A DNA stretch of 41,330 nt from an uncultured bacterium (GTDB taxonomy: Bacteria; Actinomycetota; Thermoleophilia; Solirubrobacterales; 70-9). How positions within the stretch are numbered: position 1 is the first letter of the stretch; each line of letters opens with the position of its first letter. A model generated the notes under the pieces. It had not been told where the DNA came from, did no database searches, and saw only the letters and a list, made by a program, of their open reading frames with translations. Positions 30,784-37,769 of the stretch are shown piece after piece. The position numbers were made by a program, and so were the translations under genes. The stretch covers positions 1 through 41,330 of the forward strand of contig CAIUSP010000056.1 in assembly GCA_903901855.1 (NCBI GenBank), in the 5' to 3' direction.

Positions 30784-30939
30784 ATGGAAGAAGAGAATCA
30801 GGAGATGGCAGCGGAAGCTGCTGAGGGTGCCGAAGAGGCCGCTGAGGGAGCCGAAGAGGCTGCTGAGGTCGCAGAAGAGGCCGCCGAGGGAGCCGAGGAG
30901 GCTGCCGAGGGAGCTGAGGAGGCTGCCGAGGAGGCCTGA
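30784..30939 (+). CDS. 51-residue acidic Ala/Glu heptad-repeat protein
   Basis: MEEENQEM is followed by six seven-residue units of the form AEEAAEG (one AAEAAEG, one ending in V, the last ending in E) and a final Ala. The protein is composed almost wholly of Ala, Glu and Gly, is very acidic, and should form one amphipathic helix with Ala on one face. That the frame is real is supported by an excellent Shine-Dalgarno (AGAGGAGG, five bases before the ATG), a start codon exactly at the beginning of the low-complexity block, and a strong terminator shortly after the stop. Function unknown; it may bind a basic protein or nucleic-acid-binding surface, or be a structural helix. The opposite-strand frames through the repeat are mirror artefacts. 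Confidence 0.65.
   Translation: MEEENQEMAAEAAEGAEEAAEGAEEAAEVAEEAAEGAEEAAEGAEEAAEEA
30808..30933 (+). repeat. Six tandem 21-bp units encoding the heptad repeat
   Basis: Units read approximately GCTGAGGGAGCCGAAGAGGCC with codon-level variation (GAG/GAA, GCT/GCC). The unit length of 21 bases keeps the frame, so copy number can vary without disrupting the protein. Confidence 0.85.
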
Positions 30940-30964
30940 GCCTTCTCTGCGTCACCGCTTTTCA

Positions 30965-30999
30965 GGAAGGGGCGTTCGGGCACTCCGGACGCCCCTTCC
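30965..30999. terminator. Strong hairpin terminator between convergent genes
   Basis: GGAAGGGGCGT and ACGCCCCTTCC form an 11-bp perfect stem with a 13-base loop that can itself pair. It lies 25 bases after the repeat-protein stop and 21 bases before the end of the C39-like gene and may serve both strands; U-runs are short. Confidence 0.7.
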
Positions 31000-31020
31000 C
31001 CACTTCATGGGGCCGGCCGC

Positions 31021-31962
31021 CTAGATCTCACTCGCCCAGGCTTCCACGAGAGGGGTCAGTAGTGATCTCGCGCTGCCAGGCTCCCAGCGATTGAACACCC
31101 ATGCTCCACCTATCTGCGCCCTCTGTATTCCCTGTCTCCTCCACTCCCTGCGAATGGCCGGGTCGGTGGTTATCCAGTCCGCTGAATCGGTAAGCGTCCA
31201 GCGTCCACTGCGCCGCAACGGCATGGCCGGGTCGAGTATCTCCGCGTCCCGATCGTCGGGCGACTGGGTGGAATTCGGATCGAGCAACACGTAGTGGGAG
31301 GCGACGGTGTCGTCGTAGGTTCCGGTCTTCAGCATCACGAGGAAATCGGTCCGACTCTCAGGAGGCATCGAGCGGTATGCCCGAACCAGTGGCGCGGCGT
31401 CACAGTGGACCCGTTCCCACGCCGAGACCCCCGGCAGGTACTCCTCCTTGATTCCAAGCTGCACCCTCCCCCACGTCACCTCCTCGACCAGATCGGCATA
31501 GAGCGGAACCAGCGACAGCCCCGACTTGGTGTAGTAGAGACTCGCGTGCGCATGAGCATTCAGCCGAGGAGGGCTCCAGACTGGACGCCGGTTCGGAGCC
31601 AACATCCGCAGGACCATCGCCATGCAGGTCAGCTGACACCCCTCGTTGCCGATCGTGTTTCCGTTCGGGAATCTGCGTATCAGCGATGCGGCCTGCTTCC
31701 TGGTGTAGCCGTCGAGCATCGCCGTCTTGATCACCTTCTCTCTGTTCCACATCAAGTCGTTGGACCAGCGCGGATCGTCCTGCCGGTACGGCATCCCCAG
31801 CGCACGAAGGTCGAACCGCGCGCCGGTGACCTTCGGCCGAGGCTCCGCTGCGATCGCGGCGCCGGCGAATGGACCGAGCAGGGAGCTCGCACCTACCGCA
31901 GCGCCGGCCCCTGCCGCCTGCCCGATGAACTTCCGTCTCGAAGACCTGTTCGGGGGGTTCAT
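31021..31962 (-). CDS. Tat-exported C39-like cysteine peptidase family protein
   Basis: A 313-residue protein. The N-terminus MNPPNRSSRRKFIGQAAGAG, with AVGASSLLGPFAGAAIAAEP after it, is a twin-arginine signal peptide (SRRKFIG) with an Ala-x-Ala cleavage site. The mature part contains IGNEGCQLTCMAMVLRML, matching the catalytic-Cys region of C39_2-type papain-like folds, and ASHYVLLDPNS, matching the catalytic His and following Asp/Asn. The segment SAWERVHCDAAPLVRAYRSM lies between. Export in a folded state is implied. The substrate is unknown; the family includes bacteriocin-leader peptidases and cell-wall-associated enzymes. The ATG at 31962 is set by the Tat signal; the longer frame upstream is antisense to the promoter of the FkbM gene. 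Confidence 0.75.
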   Translation of the reverse strand: MNPPNRSSRRKFIGQAAGAGAAVGASSLLGPFAGAAIAAEPRPKVTGARFDLRALGMPYRQDDPRWSNDLMWNREKVIKTAMLDGYTRKQAASLIRRFPNGNTIGNEGCQLTCMAMVLRMLAPNRRPVWSPPRLNAHAHASLYYTKSGLSLVPLYADLVEEVTWGRVQLGIKEEYLPGVSAWERVHCDAAPLVRAYRSMPPESRTDFLVMLKTGTYDDTVASHYVLLDPNSTQSPDDRDAEILDPAMPLRRSGRWTLTDSADWITTDPAIRREWRRQGIQRAQIGGAWVFNRWEPGSARSLLTPLVEAWASEI

Positions 31963-32025
31963 ACATCCACTAAACACCTGCCCCCGGCGGAGTTGCGATC
32001 GGAATTGAGCTGATCGTGCATGGCC

Positions 32026-32031
32026 TAGGAT
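32026..32031 (+). promoter_or_regulatory. Probable -10 box of a leaderless FkbM-gene transcript
   Basis: TAGGAT followed by six bases and ATG 32038. Confidence 0.5.
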
Positions 32032-32037
32032 GCCCCG

Positions 32038-32769
32038 ATGCCATCGCGCCCGACGGCCTACCAGTTGAAGCGCCTCGTCCTCTACCCCCGGATCCTCTAC
32101 GGGAGATTCCGCCACCGAGGCGAAGCCTGGACTCAGGTTCTCGACGTCACCAACTACCGGAAGGACATCTATCGGTTCATCGGCGATCGAATGGCGGATC
32201 CGAGTCTGATCCACAGTCCCGGGAGGGTCGGGGCGGGACTGATCCTGGATGTCGGCGCGTTCGACGGAGAATGGGCCACCGAGGTCGCCGAGAGGTACCC
32301 CGATGCGACCATCTACGCCTTCGAACTCAGTCCGCCCACGATCGATCGACTCCGCTCGACCCTTCCCGAAGACGGCCGAATCGAGGTGTTTCCATTTGGG
32401 CTGGCGGGGAGCAATCGCACCGAGTCGATATCCCGGATGGGAGCGGGATCATCGATACATCGCATCGGGGAAGGGGATCAGATCGATACCGGCACGCTGA
32501 GAGACGTCGCCGAGGTGTGGCGCGAACTGGATCTGGGTCAGGTCTCGGGCATGAAGATCAACATCGAAGGCGGTGAGTACGAACTGCTCTCGCGAATGGC
32601 AGAGACAGGCCTCTTGCCCAAGGTGGACACCTACCTGATCCAGTTCCACGAGTGGATGAGGGGCAGTCACAGGATGCGCCGCGAGATCAGGCGGGAATTG
32701 GCCAAGACCCACAGGCCGACCTGGGACTACCGCTTCATCTGGGAGCGCTGGGACCGGATCGAATCCTGA
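32038..32769 (+). CDS. FkbM-family SAM-dependent methyltransferase
   Basis: A 243-residue protein. Motif I for S-adenosylmethionine is LILDVGAFDGEWATEVAERY; IYAFELSPPTIDRL supplies the acidic residue at the end of the second strand, and SGMKINIEGGEYELLSRM is the signature FkbM block. Members O-methylate sugars or hydroxy groups in polysaccharides and natural products. The N-terminal 60 residues (YQLKRLVLYPRILYGRFRHR) are basic and may contact membrane or a glycan. It is transcribed alone, with a leaderless-type promoter, and is followed by tRNA-Met on the other strand. Confidence 0.88.
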   Translation: MPSRPTAYQLKRLVLYPRILYGRFRHRGEAWTQVLDVTNYRKDIYRFIGDRMADPSLIHSPGRVGAGLILDVGAFDGEWATEVAERYPDATIYAFELSPPTIDRLRSTLPEDGRIEVFPFGLAGSNRTESISRMGAGSSIHRIGEGDQIDTGTLRDVAEVWRELDLGQVSGMKINIEGGEYELLSRMAETGLLPKVDTYLIQFHEWMRGSHRMRREIRRELAKTHRPTWDYRFIWERWDRIES

Positions 32770-32826
32770 AACCAGGTCGGTCCGCTCCGATGGCGACCCG
32801 CCCGCGCATGCTCGCTTCCACACCTA

Positions 32827-32900
<74 letters not shown>

Positions 32901-32950
32901 GGGAGCGCCGGTATCCCGGGCTCGGAGCGAGGATATAGATGAACGGGCGC

Positions 32951-33940
32951 TCAGCCGCCCGCGACCTTGGCGACGGCCCTCTCCAACTCAGCCACGCTGA
33001 AGGGGCCCTCGATCACGGTCGAAACGACGCCGTCTCGATCGATCACGAACAGCCAAGGCTCGGTCGGAAGCCTGAATGCAGCGACTTGGGGACGGAGTCC
33101 CTTGGCCAGATCGTTGTCGCGATAGATCTCCATCTGGATGAATGCGACCCGATCGCCGTACTCGGCCTTGGTCTGCTCTGCCACGTCGACCACCGGTCCG
33201 CAGACGCGGCTCTGACACAGTTGCGGGGTTGCGAACAGCAGGACCACCGGCTTGCGGCCGACCACGTTGGCGAAGTCCTCGTCGTGCATGCTGCTCGGAG
33301 GTATGCGGGTGTCGATGGTGGACACGTCGCCGACGCTGTCGATCGTCGGTGTGGAGATGACCGGTGCCTTGTCGCCGGGCCGAGGAATGCCCTCGTACTG
33401 GCCGACCAGACCAGGGGTCGGTACGACGCTGGCTCCGTAGGAGCCATCCTCGTTCTTGACCAGCGCGCCGAATGCCCACTTGCCCTTGCGGTCTAGCGGG
33501 ACATCGGCGACGTACACGACGGTCGCGGCATCTGGGTCGTTCGCTGTCGTCTGGGCCCGGTACTTCTCCTCGGTCGTGATGTCCTCTATCCGGGCAGGGA
33601 AAGGTCCGATCGCTTTGCCCTTCAGGCCGGCGCCTGGCGCTGCGTATATCGCTACCTGAGCATCCCTGATCTGTGTCCGGTCTACCTCGAACACGGCGAA
33701 GGAGAATCGATTCTCTCCCTGGGCCAGCACCCCGAAGCCGGGGGCGACCACGGGACCCGGCTTACCCGCGCTCGAGAGCACCTGCTCCAGCGACTGCCCG
33801 TTCGGGGACGGGAACTCGGATGCAGGCGGAGCGGGCTGCGAAACCGCGCCGGAGCCGGCATCGCTTCCACAGGCCGTCACCAGAACGGCCAATACCGCCG
33901 CGGAGAGCGCAGCCGGGATTAGTTTCCTGCGTCGGGTCAC
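32951..33940 (-). CDS. Lipoprotein with thioredoxin-like domain
   Basis: A 329-residue exported lipoprotein. MTRRRKLIPAALSAAVLAVL and the lipobox LVTACGS place the lipidated Cys near residue 24. Residues about 45-180 form a beta-rich domain of unknown type. From about 190 a thioredoxin-like fold follows: GDKAPVISTPTID, PVVLLFATPQLCQSRVCGPV (a Cys-x4-Cys pair where thioredoxins have Cys-x2-Cys), IQMEIYRDND, TEPWLFVIDRDGVV (cis-Pro region) and IEGPFSVAELERAV. It probably works as a membrane-anchored redox or disulfide protein outside the cell. The GTG at 33940 has TAGGAT six bases upstream, so it is probably leaderless. It is divergent from the SDR gene. Confidence 0.8.
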   Translation of the reverse strand: MTRRRKLIPAALSAAVLAVLVTACGSDAGSGAVSQPAPPASEFPSPNGQSLEQVLSSAGKPGPVVAPGFGVLAQGENRFSFAVFEVDRTQIRDAQVAIYAAPGAGLKGKAIGPFPARIEDITTEEKYRAQTTANDPDAATVVYVADVPLDRKGKWAFGALVKNEDGSYGASVVPTPGLVGQYEGIPRPGDKAPVISTPTIDSVGDVSTIDTRIPPSSMHDEDFANVVGRKPVVLLFATPQLCQSRVCGPVVDVAEQTKAEYGDRVAFIQMEIYRDNDLAKGLRPQVAAFRLPTEPWLFVIDRDGVVSTVIEGPFSVAELERAVAKVAGG

Positions 33941-33946
33941 GACTCA

Positions 33947-33952
33947 ATCCTA
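33947..33952 (-). promoter_or_regulatory. Probable -10 box of a leaderless lipoprotein-gene transcript
   Basis: TAGGAT on the minus strand, six bases before the GTG at 33940. Confidence 0.5.
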
Positions 33953-34011
33953 CGGGGTTCGCTCTAGCCTCCCCTGCCAGAGAGTCCGAGCTAAACGAGG
34001 GAAGGGAAGAG

Positions 34012-34743
34012 ATGGCCGAGAGGGCAGCACTTGTGACAGGTGGTTCCAGCGGGATCGGATTGGCGATTGCGCGTGCGCTTGCCGAAGACGGCTACGGCCT
34101 GACGATCTCCTCACGCCGGGCAGACAAGCTGGAAGCGACGGCCGAGACCCTTCGGAGCGAAGGCCACGAGGTCCATGCAATAGCGGCCCAGATAGCCGAC
34201 GAAGACGAGATGAAGGGCGTCGTCGCTGCGCACCGCGACGCCTACGGGAGACTCGATGTCCTCGTCAACAACGCCGGCGTCGGACTGGGGGAACCGATCC
34301 ACGAGTTGACGGCGAAGAAGGTGGATCTGCAGATAGAGGTGAATCTGCGATCGCTGATGCTGATGACCCGCGAATGTCTCCCCATGCTGCGGGAGGCGGG
34401 CGCCGAACATCACAAGGCCTTGATCGTCAATACGGCCTCCGTCGCGGGCAAGGCGGGGCAGGCCTGGCTCTCGGTCTACTCGGCGACCAAATTCGCCGTG
34501 ATCGGCTTCAGTCAGGCAACTCAGCGGGAGGTGAGCGGACAGGGGATCGGAGTGACCGCACTCGCGCCCGGTTTCGTCGATACGCCGATGACGGAATTCG
34601 TCAAGGAGCACGTTCCGGCCGAAGAGATGATCCAGCCCACCGATATCGCCGAAGCCGTGAGGTTCCTGCTCAAGACCTCACCCAACTGCGTCGTCCCGGA
34701 GATCGTCTTCCTGCGTCCGAGCGACTCGGAGGGTCTCCTCTAG
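34012..34743 (+). CDS. Short-chain dehydrogenase/reductase
   Basis: A 243-residue classical SDR: AALVTGGSSGIGLAIARAL (cofactor loop), LDVLVNNAGVGLGEPIHELT (NNAG), VNTASVAGKAGQAWLSVYSA (catalytic Ser) and YSATKFAVIGFSQAT (Tyr-x3-Lys), then LAPGFVDTPMTEFV. Arg residues after the first strand (ISSRRADKLEA) suggest NADPH preference. The substrate is not evident; FabG-like reductases and polyol dehydrogenases look alike. The ATG at 34012 has GAGGGAAGGGAAGAG upstream as ribosome binding site. The TAG stop overlaps the stop of the convergent glycosyltransferase in the palindrome CTAG. Confidence 0.92.
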   Translation: MAERAALVTGGSSGIGLAIARALAEDGYGLTISSRRADKLEATAETLRSEGHEVHAIAAQIADEDEMKGVVAAHRDAYGRLDVLVNNAGVGLGEPIHELTAKKVDLQIEVNLRSLMLMTRECLPMLREAGAEHHKALIVNTASVAGKAGQAWLSVYSATKFAVIGFSQATQREVSGQGIGVTALAPGFVDTPMTEFVKEHVPAEEMIQPTDIAEAVRFLLKTSPNCVVPEIVFLRPSDSEGLL

Positions 34744-35717
34744 ACCGACGGGGGGTTCGCCGGCCCCCACGGGTCCTCGGCGAAGATGCGCCTTCCGCGC
34801 TTCACACCTTTCCTCCCTCCGGTGACCCAGCCGTACTGCCTCAGCAGGTTGGCCCACGCCTCCTCCAGATAGCCCCTCTCCCCCCTCCGCCTGAGTCGCA
34901 TCGAGCAGACGAACAGGAACCCCTTCAGCTGGGGCCAGACGGAGGAGAGGTCGGCGGTGGTCGCCCGCGTGCCGCCCTGAGCCTCCAGCTTGGCGGCACA
35001 GAGTCCCGCCCCATAGGCCCAACCCCGCTGCTGGTCGTAGAAGCCACGCCAAGTCCGTCGGTGCGTGTGGCGGGCGAGCGCTGCGGGAACGTACCTCATC
35101 TCCAATTGCTCTCGCTCTGCGACGCGGTTGTACCGGAGCGAGATCTCGACGTCTTGCGCGCGCACCATCCGCGGATCGAAACCGCCAATCTCTTCGAGGA
35201 TCCAGCGTCGAAAGGCAGCGTTGGCGGTGACTACGTAGGGCGGATCGCTGACCACGCCGAAATCCTGCCAGCGTCCGAGGATCCGAGCCGCCTGCCGCTG
35301 AGCACCGGTCTCGATCGGCCCGTGACCCAGTCCTCCGCCGACGCAACCGACGACGGGATCGTCGAACTCCGCAACCATCCCGCGGAGCCAGTCCGGTTCG
35401 ACCTGACAGTCGACATCGAGGAAACAGACGATGGGTGCCCGCGTGCTCGCGATGCCCCGATTGCGCGCGTTCGAGACGCCTGGCTCTGGCTCCTCGACCA
35501 CAGTCACCGGATACCCGGCTGCAATCCCTGCGCTTCGATCGCGTGAACCGTTGTCGACTACGACTACCTCACAGGGACCGCCAAACCTGTTCACCGATTC
35601 GACCACCGTGCTGAGACAGGGTCCGACGACGTCCTCGCCGTCCCTCACGGGTATGACTACCGAGACCTCGGGAATCGGGTCCGCGGCATCCACGTGGACC
35701 TGTCTGCCGGAGACCAC
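34740..35717 (-). CDS. Family 2 glycosyltransferase
   Basis: About 325 residues. The GT-A fold is clear: VSVVIPVRDGEDVVGPCLST, CEVVVVDNGSRDRSAGIA, PGVSNARNRGIASTRAPIVC, FLDVDCQVEPDWLRGMV (Asp-x-Asp metal site) and EEIGGFDPRMVRAQDVEISL (catalytic region ED-type). It lacks predicted membrane helices, so it acts at the cytoplasmic face. Donor and acceptor are unknown. I placed the start at GTG 35717, four bases after the stop of the upstream unknown gene; a GTG at 35693 (VDAADPIPEVSVV) is equally possible. The long upstream open frame is antisense noise through the neighbouring gene. Confidence 0.87.
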   Translation of the reverse strand: MVSGRQVHVDAADPIPEVSVVIPVRDGEDVVGPCLSTVVESVNRFGGPCEVVVVDNGSRDRSAGIAAGYPVTVVEEPEPGVSNARNRGIASTRAPIVCFLDVDCQVEPDWLRGMVAEFDDPVVGCVGGGLGHGPIETGAQRQAARILGRWQDFGVVSDPPYVVTANAAFRRWILEEIGGFDPRMVRAQDVEISLRYNRVAEREQLEMRYVPAALARHTHRRTWRGFYDQQRGWAYGAGLCAAKLEAQGGTRATTADLSSVWPQLKGFLFVCSMRLRRRGERGYLEEAWANLLRQYGWVTGGRKGVKRGRRIFAEDPWGPANPPSV

Positions 35718-35721
35718 CCTG

Positions 35722-36285
35722 TCAGGTTCGGCGCCGGACCTCGATCGAGGGGCCACCGTCGCCCGACTCGATGCCGAGTGGCGTCTCCTCGACGGGCTCA
35801 CTCGCCAGCAGATATTCGGCTCGCTGCTCGGCACGGCGTTCAGCCGCAGCGGCATAGGTCTTCGAGAGAACGTCCTCGAGATCCTCCGAACTCCTGATCG
35901 CTGCCGACTCTGCCCGCCTGCGCCTGTCTTCCTGAACCTCTCGGACCTCCTCGGCCAAAGAGCGCTCTCCACCCGGATCATCCACCAGTGCTCGCTCGAG
36001 GTAATGCCGGAGCATCGCAATCTCACGCGCCGTCGCTTCTCGCGGCTTGCCGGTCGGAGTACCGGTGAACTCATCCCAAGCCCTCGCGAAGGTCCCCATG
36101 TCGGTACGACCCCCATTCCTGTGCGCAGAGAGCATCGGGCAGGCTCCTCCGTCGCCGTCGGTGTAACCGCCCGTGATCACCCTTCCGCTCCGGATACCCC
36201 GAAGCATCGCCTCCTTGGTGTGCCTGGGAAGCGCCTGCACCGCATTGCGGAGCCGCTCGGTCGCCGTTCTCTTGCGTCGTGCCAT
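35722..36285 (-). CDS. Conserved-looking protein of unknown function
   Basis: A 187-residue basic, helix-rich protein. MARRKRTATERLRNAVQALP opens with a positively charged helix. The most distinctive segment is GGYTDGDGGACPMLSAHR, followed by NGGRTDMGTFARAWDEFTG, which looks like a conserved motif with one Cys and several Gly. The second half (REIAMLRHYLERALVDDP, EEVREVQEDRRRRAESAAIR, YAAAAERRAEQRAEYLLASE) is a long charged helix, possibly coiled coil. No enzyme motif, signal peptide or membrane segment is seen. I do not recognise the family. It lies four bases upstream of the glycosyltransferase and is divergent from the second glycosyltransferase. The ATG at 36285 is the best start; a longer frame adds 21 residues. 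Confidence 0.65.
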   Translation of the reverse strand: MARRKRTATERLRNAVQALPRHTKEAMLRGIRSGRVITGGYTDGDGGACPMLSAHRNGGRTDMGTFARAWDEFTGTPTGKPREATAREIAMLRHYLERALVDDPGGERSLAEEVREVQEDRRRRAESAAIRSSEDLEDVLSKTYAAAAERRAEQRAEYLLASEPVEETPLGIESGDGGPSIEVRRRT

Positions 36286-36397
36286 GAACAGGATGGATAG
36301 CGGTATCCGGCGACTTGCATCGGAGGTTTCCGGGGCGCGAAACGGCAATTGCAGCGAGACCTGCTAAGGCGGGGAGCCACGGGTCCCGCCAACTGCC

Positions 36398-36403
36398 TAG
36401 GGT
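36398..36403 (+). promoter_or_regulatory. Probable -10 box of a leaderless transcript for the GT1 gene
   Basis: TAGGGT followed by six bases and ATG 36410. Confidence 0.5.
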
Positions 36404-36409
36404 CAGGCC

Positions 36410-37621
36410 ATGTCAGATCGCTTCATCGTCGCCGCGTTCGGGGATCCTGGCCATGCGCTGCCGGCGATCACCCTCGCCAGAGCCCTTCGCCAGAGTGGGA
36501 ACGAGGTCCTGGTCGAATCGTGGGATCGATGGCGAGAGATGGTCGAGGCAGACGGAATCGACTTCCGCTCGGCCGAGGAATACTCGGTCTACCCGCCCCC
36601 GGGACCCGAGAGTGAAGCGGGTGGGACGGCCGCGCGCGCCGCCAAGGCGCTGATAGGACTGATGGAGGAGTACCGACCGGACGTGGTCGTGAACGACATC
36701 CTCACACTTGCCCCCGCATTGGCTGCGGAGGCGACGGGAATACGGCGGACAACTCTCATCCCGCACGTATTCGCCGAGCAGCAGCCGGGGATGCCTCTCT
36801 TCTCCATCGGCATGCAGCCGCCCCGCACACCGATCGGGAGACTCGCGTGGAAGGCGACCATGCCCCTGATCGGCTTCGGGCTGCGGCGAGGGCGCGATGA
36901 CCTCAACGGCATCCGGAGCCAACTGGATCTCCCACCTCTCGAGCGCTTCCACGGCGGAACGTCGGAAAGCCTGGCGCTGGTGGCAACCTTCCCCCAGTTG
37001 GAATATCCGCGCAGCTGGAGGGACAGCGTGCGAATCACCGGCCCGCTGCTCAGCGACATCGAAAAGCCGGAGGTGGCATTGCCCCCCGGAGAAGCTCCCC
37101 TGGTCCTCGTCGCGCCGAGCACCTCGCAGGACCCGGACTGCGAGCTGCTGCGAGCGGCACTGGAGGGCCTCGACGGCGCTCCGGTGCGCGTCCTCGCGAC
37201 CCTGAACGGTCACAAGCCGCCGAGGCCGCTCCCCTCTCCGGAGAACGCCCGGGTCTATGACTGGATCTCGTACCGCCAAGCCATGGCCGAGGCGGACCTG
37301 GTCATCTGCCACGGCGGGCATGGCACGGTCGTTCGAGCGCTCAGCGAGGGGGTTCCCGTACTCGTCTCGCCCGCGGGAGGGGACATGGGAGAGAATGGTG
37401 CGAGGGTGAGCTGGGCCGGATGCGGTCGGATGCTGCCGCGGAGGCTGTTGGGCCCTCGAAATCTCAGACTCGCCGCATCGAGTGTCCTGGAAGACCCCGG
37501 CGTGAAGGCCAGAGCGGCCGAGATCGGAAGGTGGGGCACGGACCACGATGGCCCTCGGACCGCAGTCGAATTGCTCGAGGCTCTCGCTGCGGGCGAGGAA
37601 ATTCCGCCAACACCCTCCTGA
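36410..37621 (+). CDS. Family 1 (GT-B) glycosyltransferase, MGT/UGT type
   Basis: A 403-residue protein with two Rossmann-like halves. The N-terminal half begins FIVAAFGDPGHALPAITLAR, the acceptor-binding arrangement with the His near residue 15 in the usual base position. The C-terminal half carries the donor signature VYDWISYRQAMAEADLVICH, then GGHGTVVRALSEGVPVLVSP and GGDMGENGARVSWAG. Such enzymes transfer sugars from nucleotide donors to lipids, antibiotics or small hydrophobic acceptors; the acceptor is not evident. Transcription looks leaderless from a -10 six bases before the ATG. It ends just before tRNA-Asn on the other strand. Confidence 0.87.
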   Translation: MSDRFIVAAFGDPGHALPAITLARALRQSGNEVLVESWDRWREMVEADGIDFRSAEEYSVYPPPGPESEAGGTAARAAKALIGLMEEYRPDVVVNDILTLAPALAAEATGIRRTTLIPHVFAEQQPGMPLFSIGMQPPRTPIGRLAWKATMPLIGFGLRRGRDDLNGIRSQLDLPPLERFHGGTSESLALVATFPQLEYPRSWRDSVRITGPLLSDIEKPEVALPPGEAPLVLVAPSTSQDPDCELLRAALEGLDGAPVRVLATLNGHKPPRPLPSPENARVYDWISYRQAMAEADLVICHGGHGTVVRALSEGVPVLVSPAGGDMGENGARVSWAGCGRMLPRRLLGPRNLRLAASSVLEDPGVKARAAEIGRWGTDHDGPRTAVELLEALAAGEEIPPTPS

Positions 37622-37631
37622 CCGCCAGGAG

Positions 37632-37705
37632 CTCCGGGGGTGGGACTCGAACCCACAACCTCTCGGTTAACAGCCGAGCGCATCTACCAATTGAGCTACC
37701 CCGGA
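37632..37705 (-). tRNA. tRNA-Asn (anticodon GTT)
   Basis: A complete cloverleaf on the minus strand: acceptor TCCGGGG (37705-37699) with CCCCGGA (37639-37633), discriminator G, D arm GCTC with AATTGGTAGAT, anticodon arm CTCGG-CTGTTAA-CCGAG and T arm GTGGG-TTCGAGT-CCCAC. The first pair U1-A72 and discriminator G are typical of tRNA-Asn. No CCA is encoded. Confidence 0.96.
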
Positions 37706-37711
37706 AGGAAA

Positions 37712-37732
37712 CGACCGTCTTCGAGGCGGTCG
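37712..37732 (-). terminator. Terminator-like hairpin between dnaG and tRNA-Asn
   Basis: Minus-strand CGACCG and CGGTCG plus an extra C-G pair beyond one mismatch, loop TCGAA, then TTTCC. It follows the dnaG stop by 37 bases and precedes the tRNA 5' end by six bases. Confidence 0.5.
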
Positions 37733-37769
37733 CGAAAGTGAACCTTACCGACGCCGCAACGACGGGGCA

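Noticed and set aside
30798-30983. Ser/Ala- and Pro/Arg-repeat frames on the minus strand and in the third plus frame over the heptad repeat
   Set aside because: They are frame-shadows of the 21-bp repeats and lack ribosome binding sites; only the plus-strand Ala/Glu frame has start, Shine-Dalgarno and terminator signals.
35718-36116. 133-codon extension of the family 2 glycosyltransferase
   Set aside because: It is a frame-shadow of the upstream unknown gene; the GT fold begins at VSVVIPVRDGED.
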